A stretch of DNA of 55,103 bases from an uncultured Bacteroidales bacterium. Its GTDB lineage: Bacteria; Bacteroidota; Bacteroidia; Bacteroidales; UBA4417. The stretch is taken from NCBI GenBank assembly GCA_903879715.1, contig CAIRMR010000094.1:1-55103 (forward strand), given 5' to 3'. The notes beneath the pieces were generated by a model. It had not been told where the DNA came from. It saw nothing but the letters and a program-made list of their open reading frames with translations, and ran no database searches. Positions 32,199 to 40,600 of this stretch are shown here, piece by piece (position 1 is the stretch's first letter; every line of letters begins with the position of its first letter). Made by a program: the position numbers and the translations under genes.

Positions 32199-35100
32199 TT
32201 AGAATGTGAAAAGACAGTCAATTTCTTTGGTTAAATTGAGTTTTTTGCCGTTAACAAGAATTATTGATTCTTTATCTGCATTCACAACAAGCTGCGTTTT
32301 TGTAATAGTCATGTTGAAACGGGTTCCTTTGAAGCTGATTCCAAAACTCAGTGATTCCCATGCTTCAGGCATTGAAGGTTGTACGGATAAATATTCCTGG
32401 TCGAACGAAATACCGGCAAAAGTGCTTAGCGCAATCAGAACGGTTCCTGCCATTACACCGGCATGAATGCCTTCGGCTGTAGTTCCGCCCTGTATATCCA
32501 CAAAGTCGCTGGCTAAAGCATCGGAATAAAGGTTCCAGCTCATTTCCCTGTTCCCTGCAATGGAAGCCAGCCTGGCATGTACAATCCGGCTCAGTGTCGA
32601 GCCATGCGAGGTGCGGCCAAAGTAATACTCAAGGTTTCGTTGCAGGTAATCTGCAGGTAATTTATATCCCAGACCCGTTATCAAGCTATCAACTTCATCC
32701 TTTTCGAGGTTATAAAAAGTCATCAGCATATCTGCCTGTTTGGAAACTTTGAATTCGTCCGGTGTTAAACCTTCCGCTTTCAGAATGCGGTCCATACGGT
32801 AAATATTACCGTATTTCTTTTTATAATATTCCCAGTCGAGTTCTTTGAGATTGAAATAGCCTTCGTATTGTGCAATGATGCCCTCTTCATTTATATCGAG
32901 GAACAGTTTTTTTGCTATTTCATTCCACGAATCAAGTTCTGCCTTTTTGAATCCAAGCTTTTCAAATTCATCCAATCCATTTTGACCATACGAGTCCAGG
33001 ATAAGAGCCGCCTTCCGGAACGCCCAGGCTGTCATAAGGTTAGTGTAGGCATTGTTATTTAAACCACCTTCTGTGGCATCGGGATACAGCTCATGAAATT
33101 CATCGGGTCCCATTACCTTTGTGAGATCGTAACGCTGACGGTTCTCGTTCCAATAGCATTTGCTTGCCCAGAAACGGCATATCTCCAGAAATACTTCAGT
33201 CCCATACGATTTCATAAAATCGTGATCCTCGGTAATCTGGTAATATTGCCAGACATCAAATGCCACGGCCAGCGAAACATGGCGCTGCAATGAACTGTGA
33301 TCCACATCCCATTGACCATTAAGCGGATTCAGATGTATAACCTGGGTTTCCTCACGCCCGTCGGATCCGCTTTGCCAGGCGAACATTGCTCCCGAATACC
33401 CGTATTCATTGGCGTATTCCTTCGATTTTCCGAGCCTGCGGTAGCGATACATCAGCATGGATTTTGCTACTTCAGGAAGATTGATGTCATAAAGCGGCAG
33501 GATAAAGAGTTCATCCCAGAAAATATGCCCGCGATAGGCTTCTCCATGCAATCCGCGAGCGGTGACGCTGGCATCGATGTCGCTGTTATGCGGCGACATG
33601 CTTACCATCAGGTGATAAAGGTGAAGCCGGAGCAGTTTTTGTGAAAAGCGGTCACCGGTTACCTGCATATCGACTTTATCCCAGATTTTATCCCAGGCTA
33701 AAGTACTTTCAGCAAGAAGCGTATCAAACTCGCCGGCGAAGGTATCCAATTTAGTTTTTGCTGAGGATAAAGGATCAGTTACATCATCTTTTTTCGAAGT
33801 GTAGATGGCGACTTTTTTAACAAGAGTTACCGTTTCATCCTTTTGCAGATCAAATGACGCTTTGCTGTAAACAGCGGATGGAGAGATGGAATGATACAGT
33901 TCAACATCCGAAGAAATGCCATCCTGGAAGAAAAAATGATCTGACGCTTCGGCAATCCGGATTTCCGATTGAGTAGTGGAAACAACAACATATTGCCTGT
34001 CTCTGTCAGCTCCCTGATCAACCGGTTTCAGGTGGTGCTGGTTGAGGGATTTGTACCGTTCGACACCGTCATTGATAATGGCACCGTTGATTCCCGTTTT
34101 AATGGTGATTTTACCGCTGTAATTAAGAGGTTTAACTGAATATTGCATGGCAGATAAATGCGGATCGGCCATGGAGGTAAACCTTTTGGATTCAATCAGG
34201 GTTTCATTTCCGTTTTTATCTTTAACCTGGAGTGAACGGGTAAGCAAACCTGTTTTAAAATCAAGTTTACGTTGAATAGAACTTATTTCAGTAGTATTAA
34301 TATCAAACCATTTTCCATCGTTGATACAAAAAGTAACCGGAAGCCAGTTGGGTGAATTGACAAAATCTTCGTTCCATACATCTCTGCCTGCAATTGGAGT
34401 GCTCAGGCGGTTGTAAAGCCCGGCAATATACGTGCCTGGATAATTTATTGTGTTGGCATCGCATTCGTCCATGGCACCACGGGTACCTGAATATCCGTTT
34501 CCGATGGTAAGCAGGGCTTCGCGTGTGCGTTCCTTATTTGGTTCGTATGTATTATAGGTTATATTCCAGCCGTCGGCTTCTATTCCGTTCCGGAACCACT
34601 CATTCAGTGCTTGGAGTGATGTTTCCGAGATATCTTCCAAAACGATGTCGGCCCCATTAATAAGCAGTTCATTTTTATTTTCTTCGCGGGCTAAACCCAG
34701 AACAAGTCCGAAATTTCCTGCCTTTCCTGCTGCAACACCCGATGTAGCGTCTTCAACCACAATAGCATTATGCGGTTTTACACCCAGGTTGGCGGCTGCG
34801 GTTGTAAAAATATCAGGTTCGGGTTTTCCTTTAAGTCCTAACTCTACCGATACAACACCGTCAACGCGTGTTTCGATAAGCGGCATCAAACCGGCAGCTT
34901 CCAGAACGGCTTCACAGTTTTTACTCGATGATGCCACACCAATCTTAATTCCTTCTTTCTTCAGATCGTGCATCATCTGGACTGTGGATTCATAAACGCT
35001 CACTCCATCGCGTTTCAATACTTCGTTAAAGGTGATATTTTTCCGGTTTCCTAATCCGCATACGGTTTCCAGTTCAACTACATCCGAAGGATCTCCAAAC

Positions 35101-35345
35101 GGGATATGAATTCCACGCGATTCGAGAAATGACTTTACTCCTTCGTAGCGTGGTTTGCCATCTACGTAAGGCAGGTAATCATCCTTTTGTGTGAATTCCT
35201 TAAAAGGCTCACCAAACTCTTTTTCGCGCTGACGAAGGTAGTCGTCGAACATTTTTTTCCAGGCATGGCTATGAACCAGTGCTGTGCGGGTGATAACACC
35301 GTCGAGATCGAAAATTACGGCTTCGAAAAGATATTTTGGGGGCAT
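32199..35345 (-). CDS. HAD beta-phosphoglucomutase-like domain fused to GH65 disaccharide phosphorylase
   Basis: A 1048-residue cytoplasmic bifunctional enzyme. Residues 1-250 are a HAD phosphatase/mutase with nucleophile Asp13 and Asp15 (IFDLDGV), Lys174 in LKGKPEPD and Glu198-Asp199 in VVEDATSG, as in beta-phosphoglucomutase. Residues 255-1048 are a GH65 phosphorylase: LLTIGNGYSGTRG near 279, catalytic acid Glu749 in VMGPDEFHE, and the phosphate-binding HGS (914-916). Phosphorolysis of maltose, trehalose or kojibiose yields beta-glucose 1-phosphate, which the first domain would turn into glucose 6-phosphate. No signal peptide. Its neighbour is a trehalose-synthase-like GH13. The disaccharide cannot be decided from motifs. 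HAD-GH65 fusions are known elsewhere. Confidence 0.92.
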   Translation of the reverse strand: MPPKYLFEAVIFDLDGVITRTALVHSHAWKKMFDDYLRQREKEFGEPFKEFTQKDDYLPYVDGKPRYEGVKSFLESRGIHIPFGDPSDVVELETVCGLGNRKNITFNEVLKRDGVSVYESTVQMMHDLKKEGIKIGVASSSKNCEAVLEAAGLMPLIETRVDGVVSVELGLKGKPEPDIFTTAAANLGVKPHNAIVVEDATSGVAAGKAGNFGLVLGLAREENKNELLINGADIVLEDISETSLQALNEWFRNGIEADGWNITYNTYEPNKERTREALLTIGNGYSGTRGAMDECDANTINYPGTYIAGLYNRLSTPIAGRDVWNEDFVNSPNWLPVTFCINDGKWFDINTTEISSIQRKLDFKTGLLTRSLQVKDKNGNETLIESKRFTSMADPHLSAMQYSVKPLNYSGKITIKTGINGAIINDGVERYKSLNQHHLKPVDQGADRDRQYVVVSTTQSEIRIAEASDHFFFQDGISSDVELYHSISPSAVYSKASFDLQKDETVTLVKKVAIYTSKKDDVTDPLSSAKTKLDTFAGEFDTLLAESTLAWDKIWDKVDMQVTGDRFSQKLLRLHLYHLMVSMSPHNSDIDASVTARGLHGEAYRGHIFWDELFILPLYDINLPEVAKSMLMYRYRRLGKSKEYANEYGYSGAMFAWQSGSDGREETQVIHLNPLNGQWDVDHSSLQRHVSLAVAFDVWQYYQITEDHDFMKSYGTEVFLEICRFWASKCYWNENRQRYDLTKVMGPDEFHELYPDATEGGLNNNAYTNLMTAWAFRKAALILDSYGQNGLDEFEKLGFKKAELDSWNEIAKKLFLDINEEGIIAQYEGYFNLKELDWEYYKKKYGNIYRMDRILKAEGLTPDEFKVSKQADMLMTFYNLEKDEVDSLITGLGYKLPADYLQRNLEYYFGRTSHGSTLSRIVHARLASIAGNREMSWNLYSDALASDFVDIQGGTTAEGIHAGVMAGTVLIALSTFAGISFDQEYLSVQPSMPEAWESLSFGISFKGTRFNMTITKTQLVVNADKESIILVNGKKLNLTKEIDCLFTF

Positions 35346-35379
35346 AAAGCGATGGATATTTTAATTAATAATTAACACA

Positions 35380-35492
35380 AAACACAAAATGAAAAATGAT
35401 AAAGTTTGTTTCCTGTATGCTTCAGTCTGCTAAACTGAATTAAAGAATTACTTTTTTATTTAGTGTTTAATGTTATATGTTTTTCATTCCTT
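35380..35492. repeat. AT-rich imperfect inverted repeat, copy 2
   Basis: Left end CACAAAACACAAAATGAAAA and right end GTGTTTAATGTTATATGTTT. It shares both ends with the copy at 140-235 and fills the gap between the GH65 fusion and the GH13 gene. Confidence 0.55.
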
Positions 35493-35511
35493 TTCAGATT
35501 TGATTAAAAGA

Positions 35512-37200
35512 TCAGGAGATCTTTATCCAGTCGAACTCATACGGTTCAATAGTCAGAGGAGTGATGCTACTAAAAGCATCGGCACAGTTCTCTGCAAATG
35601 GAGGTAATTTGATGTTCACAACTCCATCCGTCATATTATGAATGATCAGCCATTTCTCTTTTTCAAAAGTGCGGATAAAAGAAAGCAGGCTTCCGCTTTC
35701 GCTTCCTGGAAGTGTAATAAATTCAATGCTTCCACGGCCAAATGTTTTGTGCTGATTACGAATGTGCAGCATCAGCTTAAGTTTATTGTAAATATGACTG
35801 CTGAAACTTTCAGGATTCTCGAGGTTGAGAGCTAATTCGTCCCAGTCAATCTTTCCGCGTACCAGGAAACGGGTATCATCTTTACCCGTCAGGCGTATCA
35901 TCTCATTGTAGTAAGCTTCGTCGTTATATTTTCCGAATTCGTCGCCGTAATAAATAACGGGTGTTCCGGGAAGTGTCAGAATTATGGAATAGGCTAATAA
36001 AATACGTCTTTCGTCACGCTGCATAAGCTCGGAAAGGCGGGCGGAGATACCTTCGCCCAGGCGGAAGTCCCATTCGGGTTTCAGGCAATATTGCTTATGA
36101 AGGTATTTGCGTTCTTCTTCGGTAACATAAACCAGTTCCAGGCTAAGCTCGTCGTGGCAGCGAAGGAAGGTGAACCATTGCCCGCTAGGGGGCAGTTCGG
36201 GAGTAAATGCTTTTGAAAGCGTTTCTTCAACAGGCTTGCCGCTTTGCAGGGCAATGGATTTGAAGATGCGCGGCATAAGGGGGAAATGATAGGCAGCATG
36301 GCATTCGTCGCCATTGCCCATATATTCCACAACCTGGGCGGGTTGCTGGCAGGCTTCAGCCAATAGGAGGGAGCCTGGTTTAATATAATCAAGTATCGCC
36401 CTGAAAAACTTAACTACCAGGTGAGTTTTCGGTAAGTTTTCGCATTCCGTGCCTTCTTCTTTCCAGATATAAGGAGTTGCGTCAGCCCTGAAACCATCAA
36501 CCCCGGCATTTTGCCAGAACAGCAGAATCTTGCATATTTCGAGTAAAACCTGGGGGTTTTTGTAATTTAAATCGGGTTGGAAATTAAAAAACCGGTGGAA
36601 ATAATATTCATCCCCTTTCTTTTCCCAGTTTGATGATTCAATTCCTTTAAAAATTATCCTGGCATCTTTGTACAAATCCACGTTATCGGACCAGATATAG
36701 TAATCTCTGAACGGATTATCTTTTGATTTGGATGCTTCGACAAACCAGGGATGTTCATCAGAAGTGTGATTCATTGAAATATCAAAAATCACTTTAATCC
36801 CTTTACCGTGAGCGGCTGCAAGGAATTGCCGGAAAACGTTCTGATCATTCGTTTTTCCAGACTTATCGAGTAATTCAGATCTTATATTTTTATAATCACT
36901 GATATCAAATCCTGCGTCACGCATCGGTGAATCAAGCACCGGTAAGAGCCAGATGCAATTTATACCCAGATCGTGCAGGTAATCAAGCTTCTGTGTCAGA
37001 CCGGCAAAATCATTATTAAACAGGTCAGCATAGAGCGAATATACAACAGCGTCTTTGTACCAATCGGCCTGGGAATCAGTCTTATCGTTTTTATCGAAAC
37101 TGAGTTCTATAGTCAGGAGAAAGTTTTCCAGAATATTTGTTGGTACTCCGGGATATAACTTTTCCCAGTAATCAAACAATTGCTTGCGGAAATGGGGCAT
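35512..37200 (-). CDS. GH13 enzyme, trehalose synthase (TreS)-like
   Basis: An alpha-amylase superfamily enzyme without a signal peptide, so cytoplasmic. The triad is Asp240 in GFRADATPY, Glu282 in LLAEACQQP and Asp350 in FLRCHDELSLE. The stretch FLRxHDELxLE, then VTEEERKYLH and LPGTPVIYYGDEFG, is the TreS pattern; canonical TreS has Asn where Cys348 stands here. The length of 562 suits TreS with its small C-terminal beta domain. It would interconvert maltose and trehalose, feeding the GH65 phosphorylase gene 166 bases downstream. A TATTTTTG -7 box lies at 37271-37278 on the minus strand. GH13 relatives such as oligo-1,6-glucosidase are less likely but not excluded. Confidence 0.85.
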   Translation of the reverse strand: MPHFRKQLFDYWEKLYPGVPTNILENFLLTIELSFDKNDKTDSQADWYKDAVVYSLYADLFNNDFAGLTQKLDYLHDLGINCIWLLPVLDSPMRDAGFDISDYKNIRSELLDKSGKTNDQNVFRQFLAAAHGKGIKVIFDISMNHTSDEHPWFVEASKSKDNPFRDYYIWSDNVDLYKDARIIFKGIESSNWEKKGDEYYFHRFFNFQPDLNYKNPQVLLEICKILLFWQNAGVDGFRADATPYIWKEEGTECENLPKTHLVVKFFRAILDYIKPGSLLLAEACQQPAQVVEYMGNGDECHAAYHFPLMPRIFKSIALQSGKPVEETLSKAFTPELPPSGQWFTFLRCHDELSLELVYVTEEERKYLHKQYCLKPEWDFRLGEGISARLSELMQRDERRILLAYSIILTLPGTPVIYYGDEFGKYNDEAYYNEMIRLTGKDDTRFLVRGKIDWDELALNLENPESFSSHIYNKLKLMLHIRNQHKTFGRGSIEFITLPGSESGSLLSFIRTFEKEKWLIIHNMTDGVVNIKLPPFAENCADAFSSITPLTIEPYEFDWIKIS

Positions 37201-37502
37201 GGCAAGATTTTGAGTAACCTCGGTTAATTAATGATCAGATATGTAGGAAGAATAATCTGTAACAGAACAGCAAAAATATATGGCAGACAGATCATCCCGT
37301 AGCAAGTTTCTTCAAAAGAGACGCACGAAATCTGATTTAAACAGAAAATTATAATGCAGCTTTTAAACAAAATAATTCGTCCTGATTGATCAGAATTCCG
37401 AATTATTCTCTAAGAAGTTCTTAAAAGATTACCCCTTAACAAGACTACAAGGGAAGTTACATCCAATCAGTTGTAACTTCCCTTGCAGATAATGTGTTTT
37501 AA
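37201..37502. other. Gap between the SusF-like gene and the TreS-like gene
   Basis: Holds the hairpin at 37448-37485 and a possible -7 box TATTTTTG at 37271-37278 (minus strand) for the TreS-like gene. No other gene is seen. Confidence 0.55.
37448..37485 (-). terminator. Perfect 14-bp hairpin after the SusF-like gene
   Basis: CAAGGGAAGTTACA pairs perfectly with TGTAACTTCCCTTG across a ten-base loop, 17 bases after the stop codon. Only a weak T-rich stretch follows on the minus strand, so it may end or protect the sus transcript rather than act as a full terminator. Confidence 0.6.
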
Positions 37503-39428
37503 TTATTGCTTAACTACTGTAGCAACAAAAGTTACAGGATTAAGGGTAACTTTATATGTCCCGTCAACATTTCCCGGAACGCCTAAGTTTTTCCCACCTG
37601 CAGACAAAGCAGCTGTGAAACCATCCGCTGCATAATTATCAGCAGTACCATCTCCTGTACCTTTACCTCCCAGGTTGAGATCCCAGGCTTGGTTTGCCCT
37701 GAATTTGAACGATTTAGCACCACCGCTTGATACCAGTGTTACAGTTGCTGTCCAAACCTTATTCGTTGCGTCATAAGACAGAGGAGTGTCTGTTGACCAT
37801 CCACCTGGTGTAGCGTCACCGATCAAACCCCAGCTTAATGTGCTGTAAGTATAAGCTTGAGCATGGCTCAGATCTAAAGTAATAATATAATCTGATTCAA
37901 AAGTTACAGGAATATTATTGTTGTCTTTAGTATCCAGTTTGCCATCATGATTTACACTACCGTAATTAATATCCCATGCGTTATTCGCCCTGAATTTGAA
38001 TGCTGCACCTGCTTTCAAATGCGCAGGCCCTGACCAAGTTTGAGAAGTTGGGCTATACGTCAACGGAGTTGAATTATCCCATCCGCCATCAGTTGCGTCG
38101 CCAATAACACCCCATGTAGTAGCTACAATAGTGTATGTTAACGCGGCAGGATTGGCTTTTATTTGATAATAAACCGGGCCGGTAGCTAATATGTTACCTG
38201 CATTGTTATCAGTGCTAAATGTTCCTGCAGTCGCTCCCGGGCCGTAATTTGTTCCAGTCCAATCGGCTAGTGAAGTGCATTTCCAGTTGTTACTTGCCTG
38301 GGCCATATATACATACCCCTCAAGAATATTAGGTACATCTGGAGAATTCATAAGGATTGGTGAATTTGCAGGATCCCAGTTTTTGTATGTACTACCCGGA
38401 TAGCTTAATGAAAGATAATCTCCAGGAACATGCCAGATCAGAATATCAGCCAGTGTTAAAAATGAAATATCGGCACCGTAAGCAGTACCTGCACTGTTTG
38501 TAGCATAAGCACGTACATGGTAGGTGGTGTTTTTTGTTAAACCGGTTAGATTACTTACAAAAGCACCTGTACCCGTTCCACCGGCAATAACAGTACCTTC
38601 AACTGTAGGATCGGCAGTCAAACCCCATGCCAGACCGCGGGCAGTAATTGTGCCACCCCCATCATAGGTAACTTCGCCTCCTGATGTGGCAGAAATTTTA
38701 GTGATAAGGGAAACTGCGGCAGTTGTAACAACCGGTTTATCGATCAAAGTGGTAAATGATTGTTCAGGACCGTACCCTGTACCCGCGCTATTGGTAGCAT
38801 ACGCGCGTACGTAATATTTGGTATTTCCCTTCAGGTTGGTAAGCGCACTGAAATAAGGGCCGGTTGCTTTTCCATCAGAAGTTTTACTGTCAGCAATCGT
38901 TGGTGCAGGATTTGTACCAAAGCATACACCCTGCACTGTTACAAGAGCGCCGCCATCAACCAGAACCATTCCTCCAGTGGAAGCAGAATTGCCGGTAATC
39001 TCCGTAATTGCGTCAGTGAGCAGAGTAGGAACAACCGGTAAAGTAGTAAAAGTAAATTCTTCACCATATATTGTAACTCCGTTTGCATCCGTAGCATAAG
39101 CACGTACATAATAAGTGGTCGCGTATGCGAGTCCGCTCATGGGAACGTTAAAGGTTGCCCCGGTGTTAGCCCCGGTGTAAATAGCTATGGAGCTAGCTAT
39201 GCTGGGAGCGGGTGCTGTATTATAGCATACACCTCTTTCGACAAAACCATCTCCCTGGGCAATTACAAAACCAACCACTGTTGCACCATCCGATGTAACA
39301 CTTAGTAATTGGGCAGTTGAGAGCTTGGGAGCTAATTTTACATCCTGATCATCCTTAGTACAGGCAGTAAAAAAGATTACCGCGGTAAAAAGGACGGCCA
39401 ATATTCTATATATAGACTTTCTTTTCAT
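37503..39428 (-). CDS. SusE/SusF-type starch-binding surface lipoprotein with three FN3-like repeats
   Basis: A 641-residue outer-membrane lipoprotein; residues 1-23 are a signal with lipobox FFTAC. Residues 35-330 hold three fibronectin-like repeats, each ending with TYYVRAYATN-G-Y-F-T-like strands. Residues about 430-640 hold two tandem SusE/SusF starch-binding modules, recognisable from WGVIGDATDGGW and WGLIGDATPGGW and the FKFRANxxWD aromatic strand. It should hold alpha-glucan at the surface beside SusC/SusD. The FN3-like stalk in place of the usual SusE/F N-terminal domain is unusual and may extend the binding modules away from the membrane. A hairpin precedes it and another follows. 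Confidence 0.85.
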   Translation of the reverse strand: MKRKSIYRILAVLFTAVIFFTACTKDDQDVKLAPKLSTAQLLSVTSDGATVVGFVIAQGDGFVERGVCYNTAPAPSIASSIAIYTGANTGATFNVPMSGLAYATTYYVRAYATDANGVTIYGEEFTFTTLPVVPTLLTDAITEITGNSASTGGMVLVDGGALVTVQGVCFGTNPAPTIADSKTSDGKATGPYFSALTNLKGNTKYYVRAYATNSAGTGYGPEQSFTTLIDKPVVTTAAVSLITKISATSGGEVTYDGGGTITARGLAWGLTADPTVEGTVIAGGTGTGAFVSNLTGLTKNTTYHVRAYATNSAGTAYGADISFLTLADILIWHVPGDYLSLSYPGSTYKNWDPANSPILMNSPDVPNILEGYVYMAQASNNWKCTSLADWTGTNYGPGATAGTFSTDNNAGNILATGPVYYQIKANPAALTYTIVATTWGVIGDATDGGWDNSTPLTYSPTSQTWSGPAHLKAGAAFKFRANNAWDINYGSVNHDGKLDTKDNNNIPVTFESDYIITLDLSHAQAYTYSTLSWGLIGDATPGGWSTDTPLSYDATNKVWTATVTLVSSGGAKSFKFRANQAWDLNLGGKGTGDGTADNYAADGFTAALSAGGKNLGVPGNVDGTYKVTLNPVTFVATVVKQ

Positions 39429-39493
39429 GGATTTATTTTTAATGTGTTTCGATTAGGAACTGATTTAATGATTATAGCTGATTTGCAAAGTAT

Positions 39494-39546
39494 CTGGTTC
39501 ACTGTGTTTATGTAAAAAATTACTTTAAATAGACACAGCGAACCAG
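39494..39546 (-). promoter_or_regulatory. Hairpin between the susE- and SusF-like genes
   Basis: CTGGTTC-A-CTGTGT pairs with ACACAG-C-GAACCAG, with one mismatch, around a 25-base loop. No T run follows. It lies 15 bases after the susE-like stop and may set relative expression of the two lipoproteins by stabilising or attenuating the message. Confidence 0.6.
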
Positions 39547-39560
39547 TTGTTACAGGCAAA

Positions 39561-40580
39561 TTAGTTTTTAGTAATGGTAAATGTACCAGTTTCAGGAGCC
39601 GCGAATTTGGTAATGGTTAAACGGATGTTATAATTGCCAGCGGCAACTGCGATATTAGCACCATTATGTTCCAGTGCGGTTTTATCTGCATTCCATCCTA
39701 AATTCCATGCCCAGCCATCATTATATCTGAATTTGATTTCACCATCTATCAAATCAACATTGTTGATATACCAGGTTCCTGTTTTGGAATCATAATCCAT
39801 TTTTGTATCCGGTGAATTCCATGCATTCGGAGTGGCTGATCCGATTAAGCCGATCTCGAATTGAGTCAATTTATAGGTAAGAGCCTTGGTATCAGCAACA
39901 ACATAGTTATAACCGTTTACTCCCGGAATTATATCTGCGCCATTCACTGCAAGCACTCCACCATTGTCACCATAACTGATGTTGGCTTCAGGGTCATACA
40001 GCTTAAACGGTTTTGTAATATCAAGTTTTAGGATACCGGCATATTGGCCATCGCCTAAAGCTGATTCTATCTTAAGATCTCCATCTAAACCAATTAAATT
40101 CAGACGGGGCAGGCCATAAGGTTTAACGTCAGCAGATATAACAGAAGAGCTGTAAACCAATGGAGCAACTCCAGTACCTACATCTGCAACCAGAACGGAC
40201 CGTATACGGAAATCGGCTGAAGTTACTTTGTCAGCTTCAAAAGATCTAAGTAAAATTCCGTTAAGGTCACTTACCGTAATTTTAAAAGCAAAATCCTTTG
40301 TAGCGGACATTATAGAGGTAACATGTACAAAGTTATCTCCTGTAGGACAGGCTTCCAGAAAGTAAGTAACGGAAGCCTGGAATCCGACTTCAACAGGAGT
40401 GCCTACAAATGTAAGCGTGTCTGTTCCATTTAGCCTTGAGAGACTTAATTCGGGCACAGTTGTAAGTGCTGGTGCAGTTGGGCTGGCCAAAATAACTACC
40501 ATAGTTTCATCCTTTTTGCAACTGGACAAAAAACCGATCAACCCAATGACAGTTAAATATATGATTAAATTTTTCTTCAT
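39561..40580 (-). CDS. susE: SusE-like outer-membrane starch-binding lipoprotein
   Basis: A 339-residue surface lipoprotein with lipobox LSSC at residues 18-21. The N-terminal region VPELSLSRLNGTDTLTF is the SusE N-terminal immunoglobulin-like domain. The C-terminal half has a single starch-binding module with GLIGSATPNAWNSPDTKMDY and the aromatic strand IKFRYNDGWAWNLGWN, similar to the two in the next gene. It follows susD after 20 bases, which is the classic SusC-SusD-SusE order. Compared with Bacteroides SusE it has one visible binding module near the end rather than two, which I note with care because the middle (150-240) may hold a second, less conserved one. Confidence 0.85.
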   Translation of the reverse strand: MKKNLIIYLTVIGLIGFLSSCKKDETMVVILASPTAPALTTVPELSLSRLNGTDTLTFVGTPVEVGFQASVTYFLEACPTGDNFVHVTSIMSATKDFAFKITVSDLNGILLRSFEADKVTSADFRIRSVLVADVGTGVAPLVYSSSVISADVKPYGLPRLNLIGLDGDLKIESALGDGQYAGILKLDITKPFKLYDPEANISYGDNGGVLAVNGADIIPGVNGYNYVVADTKALTYKLTQFEIGLIGSATPNAWNSPDTKMDYDSKTGTWYINNVDLIDGEIKFRYNDGWAWNLGWNADKTALEHNGANIAVAAGNYNIRLTITKFAAPETGTFTITKN

Positions 40581-40600
40581 GGTTTAAAAAGTTTAAAGGA

